A stretch of 22,957 nt of DNA from CAYPOY01 sp964412395 (GTDB taxonomy: Bacteria; Chloroflexota; Anaerolineae; B4-G1). The stretch is taken from the NCBI GenBank assembly GCA_964412395.1, contig CAYPOY010000044.1, forward strand, positions 1-22,957. The letters are read 5' to 3'. The first letter of the stretch is position 1, and every line of letters begins with the position of its first letter. Shown here piece after piece: positions 8,480 to 15,177 of the stretch. The translations under genes were made by a program, and so were the position numbers. The notes under the pieces are model-generated. The model searched no databases and had not been told where the DNA came from. It saw only the letters and a program-made list of their open reading frames with translations.

Positions 8480-8599
8480 CTAGCTAGCTCGACCCACGGG
8501 ACACACTTCTTTTGCCAGGAGCCGGTTCTACGACAATTCTATCCTTGACCAGGCATGCTGTCAAGCGTGGAATTGCCTGGCCGTAATACGTTCTGGAAG

Positions 8600-11500
8600 C
8601 TATTTCCCCTCCAGCTCCTTCATCATCTCCCCTTTGTCAATCTCGATGACAAAGGCGTGGTTGTTCTTGCGCACAATGGTGCGCACCGAGTCCACGTATG
8701 GCAATAAGCCAGCCGCCTTGTCAGGTGGCGTCGCCAACAAAACCTGGAGCCGACTGTCTACCATAAACTGCAAGGCGCTGGCTGTGCGGGCCGTATCCAT
8801 CTTGCCAAACGCTTCGTCAAACAGAGCCAGGCGGATGGTGTCCGAAGGACGCGGCTGGTTGAGGCGATAGGCCTGGGCAAAAGAGGCAGCCATAGCGACG
8901 TAGAAGGGAGTAGTGGTTTCGCCGCCCGACTTCTTGGCCTTGATCTGGCTGAGCAACGCCCGATCACCGTTAGGGTAGTGGATGCGGATGTCGTAGCGCA
9001 GATAGTTACGATAGTCCTGCAACTCGCGCAGTTCTGGCACCAGCTCCTCACCAGGGGCAGCGGTGAGTCGTTCAAAGAGCAAGTCCCAGCCCTGCTGGTG
9101 GCGCTGGCGGAAGTCGGACTCGAACAGCGACTCGCCCAGGATCGTCTGGCTATCCATAATCATATCGTAGACCTGGCGCAGCGAGGGTTCAGGCTTGGTG
9201 ATAAACTCGAAGCGCTCGCCCCCAAACCGCAGCCCGGCCAGGGTAGTGTTGAGATAGGCCAACTGTTGGCGGGCATCCTCGATCTGCTCGCGCAGCCGGT
9301 GGACAAAGTTCTCGACCAACTCCTGCTCGGCCATGGCTCGCTGCTCGGCGATGCGCGCCTCGTACTCGGGTAACTCCGACTCGACGTAGCGGTCTCGCTC
9401 GCTCAGGTAGCGGGCGGCGTCCTCGTCGCCGTCGTAGCCGAACTGGTAGGTGAGACTGTAGCTCTGCTTGACCTCGCGCAGCTTGGCGCGGCTGCGGTCC
9501 TCAGCAGTCCGATAGTCACCCTCGTAGCGGGTGGCGTTGGTCAGCACCGTCTCCAGCGGCTGGCGCTGGCGGCGACGCTCGTACTCCTTGCTTATTTCGT
9601 CGAGCAGTTCTTTGGCGCCCTCTTGCAACAGGAATCGGTCAATGTCCTGGACAGCCTGGTCGGCTTCTCGCTCCAAATTGGGGATGGTCTCCTGGGACAG
9701 GGTTTCGATGCGTATCTGAAGCCCGCCGATGTCCCGTTCAAGCTGGTCGGCTTTGGTCTGGAGTGCGTCAACTGTCGCTTGGCGCTGTTCGACTTCGGCC
9801 TGCAATGCTTCGAGCGTCTGAGTGTCGAGGGCTGCCAGCTCGTCGCGTTGTGTGTCCAGTTTGGCGGCGAGGGCCGGTATGTCATCCAGACCGGGTAAAT
9901 CGCGCTCCAGGGCGAAAAAAAGGCGCACCTTGTCCTGGGTGAGTGCCAAACGCTCCCGCAGCGCGGTATCCTGGGCTTGCAGGGTCAATAGCTCCTGCCG
10001 AATAGCATCCAACTGCGCCTCCCGTTGCTCGATTTGGCGGGGGATGGCCCTATCTCCGATGAACCAGCGCCGATAGGTGCGCGGGTTTAGATGACGGTTG
10101 GTGTAGTTACGGCGCACAAAGCAATCGCGGGTAATGGCGGTCCGGTGATCGCGCAGGTCTTCCAGCGTATCGCACTTGACGTAGCCGCCCAGCAGCATGT
10201 TGATCAGGGCACGGGCGGCAGGGTGATCGGTCTGAACCTCGGTCGCCAGGCTCCCCCCCACCGGGGGGGACAGAGGGGGGGGCGCGAGCAGGGGGGATGC
10301 CCGTAGGGCAAGGGGGGTGTTCTTGAGGATACGCTCCGTGTCAGGCAGACCGACGCCGTGCAAATCGTCTTTATGGCGGCGCTGGCGGTACAGGCGCATG
10401 GCCGCGTCGTAGTGATCGGGCGGCACCAGCAGGTCGAAGCGGCTGCGCCCCAGAACTCCTTCGACGGCGTCCTGCCATGATTCGTCGGGAATGTGGAGCG
10501 CCGTGCAAAGGTAAATCACCTGATTGGCCTCCAGGCTCAACTCGGCCCGCAGCAGACGGCGCAAGCGAGCGGCCCGGGGGGCAGTAGCCTCGTAGCTGAC
10601 ATCACGGTCGCCTGTGCGCAGTTGGACGATCTCGCGCTGAAGTCGCTTGGCTTCCTGGCGCAACTGGTCGCTCTGGTTCTTGAGCAGGGCATGTTGCTCT
10701 GCATAGTGGTGGCCGAGGGATTCGAGATCTTGTTGCATGTTGCGTATTGCGCGTTGCGTGATGTCGTTCTTTTCGATCAACACTTGCAGGGATGTGGGGA
10801 CTTCCAGGCCATCTTCGATCAAGAAGCTCTGGAGGCGTTCGGCGTCTTGTACTTCGCGGTCCAGGATTCGATGCAGTTGGCTTTCGCGCTGATGCAGGTC
10901 GGCCAGTTCGGCCTCGGCGCGGGCAACCTCCTCGCGGAGCGATTTCTCGCGGACGGCGGTGGTGTCGGTGCGCAAGGCCACCTGGGCATCCACAAGCATC
11001 TGGCGGGCGTGGTTCAAGCGGTCGGCCAGATCATCACGCTGGAGTCCAAGTCGGCTGAGATCCAGTCGCGCTTGGTCGAGTTCGAGGCGATAGCGCTTGA
11101 GTTCGGCCAAGTGTGTGTCAGCCTGGGCTCGGCGACGGATGACACCATTGGTGATGCGTCGCCGCCGATTGGCCTGACGCTCCTGATCCAGTTCCTCGAT
11201 GCGGTCCAGGTCGGCAATCCGCTGGCGCACGTCGGCGGCCAAGGTCTCAAAGTGGCGCATCGTCTCAAGCTGGTCGCGCAGCGTCTTCACGTCCACCAGG
11301 TCCTCGTCCAGCAGGTAGTTGTGGACAAAGTCGCGGATGTTGGTCAGTGGGCTGAAGGCCACCCCTTTGACAATCTTGGCAGGGAAGGTCTCTTTGAGCT
11401 GCCCCAGACGGTTGAGAAGGTGAAAGCGATAGTCCTCCAGGCGGGTGAAAACACGGGCGCGTGCCATGGGCGGCAGGGCGAAGTTCTCCATGTGACGGCG

Positions 11501-11947
11501 GAAGGCACGGCTATCGAAAACTTGCCCCTCGCTGCGGAAAAACCAGGCATCGTTTAGCCAGGCGTTGTTGACGATAAAGTAGACAATGTTGGGCGAGTGC
11601 CTATCCTCGTATGCGTCAACGACGGCCCCGTGGACGAAGTAGCTCTCATCGGGGTTGCGGAACTCCAGGGCAACGATAGCCGTGGCATCACCGCGCAGGA
11701 AGCGCTGCCCTTCGATACCCAGCTCCCCGCGGACATAGCCGGTGAGCGTGCGCCGGCTGCCACTCATCGCTGCCCGGTTATACTTCACGTCCCGCTGCCC
11801 ACCAACCAGGGCGAACTGAATGGCGTCGAGGATTGTAGATTTGCCCACCCCGTTGACGCCGATGAAGTAGGTGGTCCCCTGGCATGTGATAGTCGTGTTC
11901 TCGAACAAATGCCAGTTAATCAGGCGAATGCGGGTTAGTTGTTTCAT
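8600..11947 (-). CDS. jetC: Wadjet SMC-like ATPase JetC
   Basis: 1115 residues, in the usual JetC/MukB-like size range. The N-terminal head has Walker A GVNGVGKST at residues 30-38. Long charged coiled coils follow on both sides of a globular hinge at roughly 460-635. The C-terminal head has the ABC signature SGGETTTPF from about S1007 and Walker B LALFDEAFGKMD with D1044/E1045. It is the motor of the JetABC complex that loads on and extrudes DNA. The start at 11947 (MKQLTRIRLINW) is preceded by AGGAG eight bases upstream; a longer upstream frame consists of repeat sequence. Two repeats are inserted in frame: a heptamer run in the first coiled coil (10732-10759) and a G/C-run element in the hinge (10251-10319). 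RecN or SbcC were considered but do not fit the neighbours. Confidence 0.95.
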   Translation of the reverse strand: MKQLTRIRLINWHLFENTTITCQGTTYFIGVNGVGKSTILDAIQFALVGGQRDVKYNRAAMSGSRRTLTGYVRGELGIEGQRFLRGDATAIVALEFRNPDESYFVHGAVVDAYEDRHSPNIVYFIVNNAWLNDAWFFRSEGQVFDSRAFRRHMENFALPPMARARVFTRLEDYRFHLLNRLGQLKETFPAKIVKGVAFSPLTNIRDFVHNYLLDEDLVDVKTLRDQLETMRHFETLAADVRQRIADLDRIEELDQERQANRRRRITNGVIRRRAQADTHLAELKRYRLELDQARLDLSRLGLQRDDLADRLNHARQMLVDAQVALRTDTTAVREKSLREEVARAEAELADLHQRESQLHRILDREVQDAERLQSFLIEDGLEVPTSLQVLIEKNDITQRAIRNMQQDLESLGHHYAEQHALLKNQSDQLRQEAKRLQREIVQLRTGDRDVSYEATAPRAARLRRLLRAELSLEANQVIYLCTALHIPDESWQDAVEGVLGRSRFDLLVPPDHYDAAMRLYRQRRHKDDLHGVGLPDTERILKNTPLALRASPLLAPPPLSPPVGGSLATEVQTDHPAARALINMLLGGYVKCDTLEDLRDHRTAITRDCFVRRNYTNRHLNPRTYRRWFIGDRAIPRQIEQREAQLDAIRQELLTLQAQDTALRERLALTQDKVRLFFALERDLPGLDDIPALAAKLDTQRDELAALDTQTLEALQAEVEQRQATVDALQTKADQLERDIGGLQIRIETLSQETIPNLEREADQAVQDIDRFLLQEGAKELLDEISKEYERRRQRQPLETVLTNATRYEGDYRTAEDRSRAKLREVKQSYSLTYQFGYDGDEDAARYLSERDRYVESELPEYEARIAEQRAMAEQELVENFVHRLREQIEDARQQLAYLNTTLAGLRFGGERFEFITKPEPSLRQVYDMIMDSQTILGESLFESDFRQRHQQGWDLLFERLTAAPGEELVPELRELQDYRNYLRYDIRIHYPNGDRALLSQIKAKKSGGETTTPFYVAMAASFAQAYRLNQPRPSDTIRLALFDEAFGKMDTARTASALQFMVDSRLQVLLATPPDKAAGLLPYVDSVRTIVRKNNHAFVIEIDKGEMMKELEGK
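10251..10319. repeat. G/C-run repeat inside the jetC hinge
   Basis: CTCCCCCCCACCGGGGGGGA begins a stretch of alternating C and G runs ending near GGGGGG at 10318. It adds about 23 codons, translated as a Pro/Leu/Ala-rich segment (SPLLAPPPLSPPVGGS), at about JetC residues 543-565 without breaking the frame. A similar C/G-run element lies at 21244-21360. Confidence 0.65.
10732..10759. repeat. Four heptamers inside jetC
   Basis: GTTGCAT, GTTGCGT, ATTGCGC and GTTGCGT in direct succession, the same heptamer type as at 7824-7844. They are translated in frame as part of DITQRAIRNMQQ in the first coiled coil. Its match to the operon junction repeats suggests insertion rather than ancestral coding sequence. 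Confidence 0.55.
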
Positions 11948-11960
11948 AGAAATGCTCCTG

Positions 11961-12122
11961 TTGTGTGTTACGTGACACACAACACGTTTCACGCCTCACG
12001 TTTCACGTTTCACGTTTGACGCAACACGTTTGACGCATCACGTTTCACGCCTCACGTTTCACGCCTCACGTTTGACGCAACACGTCTCACGCCTCACGTT
12101 TCACGCCTCACGTTTCACTTCC
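11961..12122. repeat. Heptamer tandem array between jetB and jetC
   Basis: From 11983 about twenty 7-mers follow one another with no gaps (CACGTTT, CACGCCT, GACGCAA and variants). They are preceded by a small palindrome TTGTGTGT/ACACACAA at 11961-11982. The array fills the jetB-jetC spacer and continues into the last codons of jetB, so the JetB C-terminus (VKREA) is written in repeat sequence. It leaves the jetC Shine-Dalgarno intact. Confidence 0.85.
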
Positions 12123-12724
12123 CGCATGCGGTACTTGCGCAACCACGCCTCCATCTCCTCCGCCGTCTGCACCGGCAGGACCATCTTGACCGACCCGCGC
12201 AGGCGCAGGCGAAGCTCGCTATCGCGCACGTCGAGGGAGCGACCGTCCAGGAGTTCGATCAGGCCCAGGCGTCGTAGACGACGCAGGATGTTTTCATACT
12301 GGACAATCCCCAGGGTACGTTCTCTGCCGGTGATAGTGCGATACTCCTCGCGGGCCTCGCCGATGGTGACGACCGGGTCCTTCGCCAGGCTGAGCTTCTC
12401 GGAGTGCTCTTCGTAGAGCTTGCGCAAGACGACGATCATCAGCGACTCATCGAGCTTGTAGCGCTGGCGGCAATAGCCAAAGTCTGAAATGACCTGGAAG
12501 ATGCGGTGATAGTCGTCGTGCAGCAGCGTAAAGCCAGCCACCGTGAACAGCGCGGCAAAGACGTCCCGGTGACGATGGACGAGGTAATAGTCTTCCTTAT
12601 CAGCCTCATCGCCTTGGTAGAGGAACGTCTTTCCCAGTATCCGGTTCATCACGCGCGGAACCTCACGACGCGCTTTCTCGGGCAGGTCGGTGGATTCGAG
12701 AACTGTATCAGCACTAAATGACAT
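12101..12724 (-). CDS. jetB: Wadjet subunit JetB (DUF4194)
   Basis: 207 residues with the DUF4194 pattern: a helical N-terminus, YYLVHRHRDVFAALF around residues 45-60, DFGYCRQRYKLDESLMIVVLRKLYEE near 80-105 and a winged-helix-like C-terminus (ENILRRLRRLGLIELLDG). JetB is the KITE-like subunit that binds JetC and helps form the JetABC condensin-like complex. The start at 12724 is chosen because AGGAGA lies about seven to eight bases upstream and the family begins here. The frame stays open through the 42-bp repeats upstream, but that extension is repeat-derived. The last few codons lie in the heptamer array, so the C-terminal tail may be non-native. Confidence 0.92.
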   Translation of the reverse strand: MSFSADTVLESTDLPEKARREVPRVMNRILGKTFLYQGDEADKEDYYLVHRHRDVFAALFTVAGFTLLHDDYHRIFQVISDFGYCRQRYKLDESLMIVVLRKLYEEHSEKLSLAKDPVVTIGEAREEYRTITGRERTLGIVQYENILRRLRRLGLIELLDGRSLDVRDSELRLRLRGSVKMVLPVQTAEEMEAWLRKYRMREVKREA

Positions 12725-12770
12725 CACTTGTCTCCTGTGCCGTGATGCGTGAAGCGTGACGGTTCTTTGC

Positions 12771-13177
12771 GCCTCGGTCAGAGACCTTCGGCGAACGATG
12801 CATGAAACGTGAGCCTCGGTCAGAGACCTTCGGCGAACGGTGTATGAAACGTGAGCCTCGGTCAGAGACCTTCGGCGAACGGTGTATGAAACGTGCGCCT
12901 CGGTCAGAGACCTTCGGCGAACGGTGCATGAAACGTGAGCCTCGGTCAGAGACCTTCGGCGAACGNNNNNNNNNNNNNNNNNNNNNNNNNNNNNNNNNNN
13001 NNNNNNNNNNNNNNNNNNNNNNNNNNNNNNNNNNNNNNNNNNNNNNNNNNNNNNNNNNNNNNNNNCCTTCGGCGAACGGTGCATGAAACGTGAGCCTCGG
13101 TCAGAGACCTTCGGCGAACGGTGCATGAAACGTGAGCCTCGGTCAGAGACCTTCGGCGAACGATGCATGAAACGTGA
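12771..13177. repeat. 42-bp tandem repeat array between jetA and jetB
   Basis: Unit GCCTCGGTCAGAGACCTTCG followed by GCGAACGGTGCATGAAACGT and GA, exactly 42 bp (six heptamers). Full copies start at 12771, 12813, 12855, 12897, 13094 and 13136, with partial copies on each side of the N gap, and single-base variants. At least eight copies are present; the true number is hidden by the gap. Heptamer-like GTGATGC/GTGAAGC sequence borders it at 12741-12761. There are no spacers, so this is not a CRISPR. Confidence 0.9.
12966..13065. other. Assembly gap (100 N)
   Basis: Exactly 100 N, a common placeholder length, inside the 42-bp repeat array. The sequences on both sides are the same repeat unit, so the missing DNA is most likely more copies of it. 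Confidence 0.95.
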
Positions 13178-13194
13178 TGAGTGAAACGCGACCT

Positions 13195-13222
13195 CACGTT
13201 TCACGTTTCACATTCCACGTTT
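13195..13222. repeat. Heptamer repeats at the 3' end of jetA
   Basis: CACGTTT, CACGTTT, CACATTC and CACGTTT in succession, facing an inverted ATGAAACGTGATGAGTGAAA stretch at 13167-13186 with which they can pair. They overlap the jetA stop (13210-13208) and encode its last residues (VKRGM). Confidence 0.7.
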
Positions 13223-14692
13223 CACGAGTTGAAACGGCCTCACCCGCACCGGCCCCAGCTCGACCGGCTCACCCGCCAGCGGCTCGATGCCATAATTCAC
13301 CTCGGGATGGTTGCCGTAGGCGATGGTGTAGATGAGCCAAGGCAAGTCCTCCTCCTTCTCGAAAGCGTGGGGTGGCAGGTCACGGACGTGGATGACCCGA
13401 TGCCCATTGAAGAATTGGCCGACGAAGCGTTGAATCTTGGCCGGTGTGATGGCCAAACCTAACTGCTGCAGGGTGACAGCGCGCAGAGCCCGCAGATCCG
13501 ATGAATCAAGCATGGAGGCGATGACTGGGCCTGGTGCGAAGGGAGCGCGACGCCGGGGTGGCGTGTACAGGCTGTTGGCGTCGGGATGATGGACAGGGGC
13601 CGCCTGGAAGGCGGGCATCTCGTCAGGCAGCATTTCTTCTCCTTCAGCTTGCAGGCCAGCTAATCCTCGAGCCAGCAGAGCCAGTCGGTCCTTGAAGCCG
13701 CCATCAGTGCCGACCAGTTGGTAGCGAATCTGGCGCAAAGAGGTGCGCAGATATTGTGCGTGACGGCGGTCGATTTCGCCCAGCAACGGGTCGAGGCTCT
13801 CCAATTGGTTAATGATGAAGCGTAGATAGTGGTTAATCTCGCTCACGGCCTGAGCGGGCGAGAGGCGGCCCTGGGTTGCCAGTTCGGCAGCCGCGCGGTC
13901 GAGCCAATCGCTGTCGAGTTGCCACTCGTGCAACCGGGTCACGATGTCGCGCCGGTAACGGGATACGTGATCTGAGGTCTTGAGGGCATGGTAGGCCGGT
14001 CCCAGCGCGTGGGCATAGTCGTCGTACTGCAAACGCAGCAGTTCGGCCACAGGGCACTCGCGGGTGACACGGTCGGTGTAGCGGCAGATGTTCTGGTTCA
14101 GTTCGTTAAGACCGCGTACGACCTGGCGCACGTTCTCATAAGCTTGGGTCAGAGCCAACGCCGGGGAGAAGTCGTCGCTTTCATTGATCAGGAGCTGATG
14201 GGCAGTGTACAGTTGACCGGTGTACTCGCGGGGCTTCTGTTCTTGGATGTCCCGAAACGCCTCCAGCAGCGTGAAGGCGTAATCGGGCAGGATGATGAAT
14301 TCAGTATAGTCGACCTGCTGCTCCCGCTCCAGCCACCCCGCCTCAACCAGACGGCGCAGAATCCAACTGGCATATACCTGCACGTCGCCGGTGGGAGAGA
14401 GGTCGCCTTTGTCCTCATAGGTCTCATCGTCGCTCACTGTGTCCTGAGCCTGTCGAAGCTCCCCCGCCGTATCAACCAAGGTATCAATGCCTTCGACGCC
14501 ATCGCTGGTCCAATAGTCCACGATTTCAGCGATGACCATTTCGCGGGTCAAGCCGAAGCGGTTGAACTCGGCCATTTCATAGATGCGCAACAAGATCGCC
14601 ATGTAGTAAACCTGAAGCTCACCCGTCTGGGAACTCAGGAGGTTGAACAGGTTGGCTGGCAAAATGTCAAAGGGATTCGTCAAAGCGGTCAT
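13208..14692 (-). CDS. jetA: Wadjet subunit JetA (DUF5716-type, kleisin-like)
   Basis: 494 residues, starting MTALTNPFDILPANLFNLLS, the usual N-terminus of the DUF5716 JetA family of type I Wadjet. The N-terminal part reads as winged helix (LRIYEMAEFNRFGLTREMVI, SWILRRLVEAGWLERE). It is followed by long helices (ALTQAYENVRQVVRGLNELN, LRFIINQLESLDPLLGEIDR) and a C-terminal domain. JetA is the kleisin-like subunit bridging the JetC heads. The ATG at 14692 lies inside the upstream regulator gene, overlapping it by 26 bp, with only a weak GGGAAG upstream, so translation is probably coupled. A short interspersed repeat is inserted in frame at residues 77-84, and the last residues are written in heptamer repeat. 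Confidence 0.9.
   Translation of the reverse strand: MTALTNPFDILPANLFNLLSSQTGELQVYYMAILLRIYEMAEFNRFGLTREMVIAEIVDYWTSDGVEGIDTLVDTAGELRQAQDTVSDDETYEDKGDLSPTGDVQVYASWILRRLVEAGWLEREQQVDYTEFIILPDYAFTLLEAFRDIQEQKPREYTGQLYTAHQLLINESDDFSPALALTQAYENVRQVVRGLNELNQNICRYTDRVTRECPVAELLRLQYDDYAHALGPAYHALKTSDHVSRYRRDIVTRLHEWQLDSDWLDRAAAELATQGRLSPAQAVSEINHYLRFIINQLESLDPLLGEIDRRHAQYLRTSLRQIRYQLVGTDGGFKDRLALLARGLAGLQAEGEEMLPDEMPAFQAAPVHHPDANSLYTPPRRRAPFAPGPVIASMLDSSDLRALRAVTLQQLGLAITPAKIQRFVGQFFNGHRVIHVRDLPPHAFEKEEDLPWLIYTIAYGNHPEVNYGIEPLAGEPVELGPVRVRPFQLVKRGM
14439..14460. repeat. Short interspersed repeat, CCTTCGAC..CTCAGG type (copy 3, reverse)
   Basis: TGTCCTGAGCCTGTCGAAGC, the reverse complement of the family seen at 3563 and 4286. 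It lies inside jetA and is translated in frame as ELRQAQDT, just before a low-complexity acidic linker. Confidence 0.6.
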
Positions 14693-14933
14693 TATCTGCT
14701 GCTTCCCTCTCCCAGACGAGGATGTCACCGACACGACATCGAAGCGTGTCGCACAAACGCGCCAGGGCCGCCAGGTCCACATAGCGCGCCCGGCCTGCGT
14801 CCAGGCGGTAAACCAGGTCTTTGGGCACTCCGGCCAACTGAGCCAGGCGACGGAGCGACAGCCGTTCGCCGGTGGCGACCTGGTGTTTGCCCGTTAAGAT
14901 CGTGATACGTCCTTCAGTCGTTATCTTGCCCAT
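14667..14933 (-). CDS. Small XRE-family HTH regulator of the Wadjet operon
   Basis: 88 residues. An XRE/Cro-type helix-turn-helix covers roughly residues 25-75: LSLRRLAQLAGVPKDLVYRL, with the recognition helix near PKDLVYRLDAG, then DLAALARLCDTLRCRVGDIL. It resembles the compact YozG-like DNA-binding proteins. It is the first gene after the promoter at 14960-14988 and overlaps jetA by 26 bp, so it is co-expressed with the defence genes and probably autoregulates the operon; that role is inferred from position. AAAGG lies seven bases before the ATG. There is no other domain, so it is unlikely to be an effector itself. Confidence 0.88.
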   Translation of the reverse strand: MGKITTEGRITILTGKHQVATGERLSLRRLAQLAGVPKDLVYRLDAGRARYVDLAALARLCDTLRCRVGDILVWEREAADNDRFDESL

Positions 14934-14959
14934 ATCCGAACCTTTGTTCTATTTGTCAC

Positions 14960-14988
14960 AGTATAACGTAGCCTTGTCGCTCTGTCAA
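14960..14988 (-). promoter_or_regulatory. Sigma70-type promoter of the Wadjet operon
   Basis: On the minus strand, TTGACA (14988-14983), a 17-bp spacer and TATACT (14965-14960), 26 bases before the regulator's ATG. Both boxes are near consensus. An inverted TTGTC/GACAA pair straddles the -35 box and spacer (about 14974-14993) and could be an operator for the small HTH protein. The stretch from 15000 to 15177 upstream holds no gene I can support. Confidence 0.7.
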
Positions 14989-15177
14989 GACAAATATCCC
15001 AACTAAATCGCAACAGCGCCCAACTTGCTTTTGGGTAATCGAGGCGCCCGGCACTTTGTTTGGCGTCGTTTTGACCGGATTTCTGTGCCAAAGAAAGCTG
15101 AGGAGGGGGCTTTCGCATCTATGCGCAATCGTGAGAGGAGGTTTTGTCGTCAGCTTTTGCGATATGTCGTGCACCTC

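Noticed and set aside
8291..8548. Small plus-strand ORF across MITE copy 2
   Set aside because: The frame is created by the MITE and a similar one appears over copy 1. There is no start signal or conserved domain.
10493..11557. 354-aa plus-strand ORF opposite jetC
   Set aside because: It is antisense to the coiled-coil region of jetC and has no recognisable motif or ribosome binding site; it is a by-product of high-GC codon use.
8600..11947. JetC as SbcC, RecN or MukB
   Set aside because: The ATPase motifs are shared by all of these, but the adjacent DUF4194, DUF5716 and DUF2220 proteins identify it as Wadjet JetC.
12771..13177. CRISPR array
   Set aside because: The 42-bp units are directly abutting with no unique spacers, and no cas genes are present.
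12725..13204. N-terminal extension of jetB through the repeat array
   Set aside because: It encodes only the 14-residue repeat (RRRSLTEAHVSC type) and crosses the N gap. The family N-terminus and a good ribosome binding site are at 12724.
13988..14905. 305-aa plus-strand ORF opposite jetA and the regulator
   Set aside because: It is the complement of well-supported genes and its translation resembles no protein family.
15000..15177. Short minus-strand ORFs upstream of the Wadjet promoter
   Set aside because: They overlap the promoter, lack ribosome binding sites and show no protein-like conservation; the stretch is treated as intergenic.
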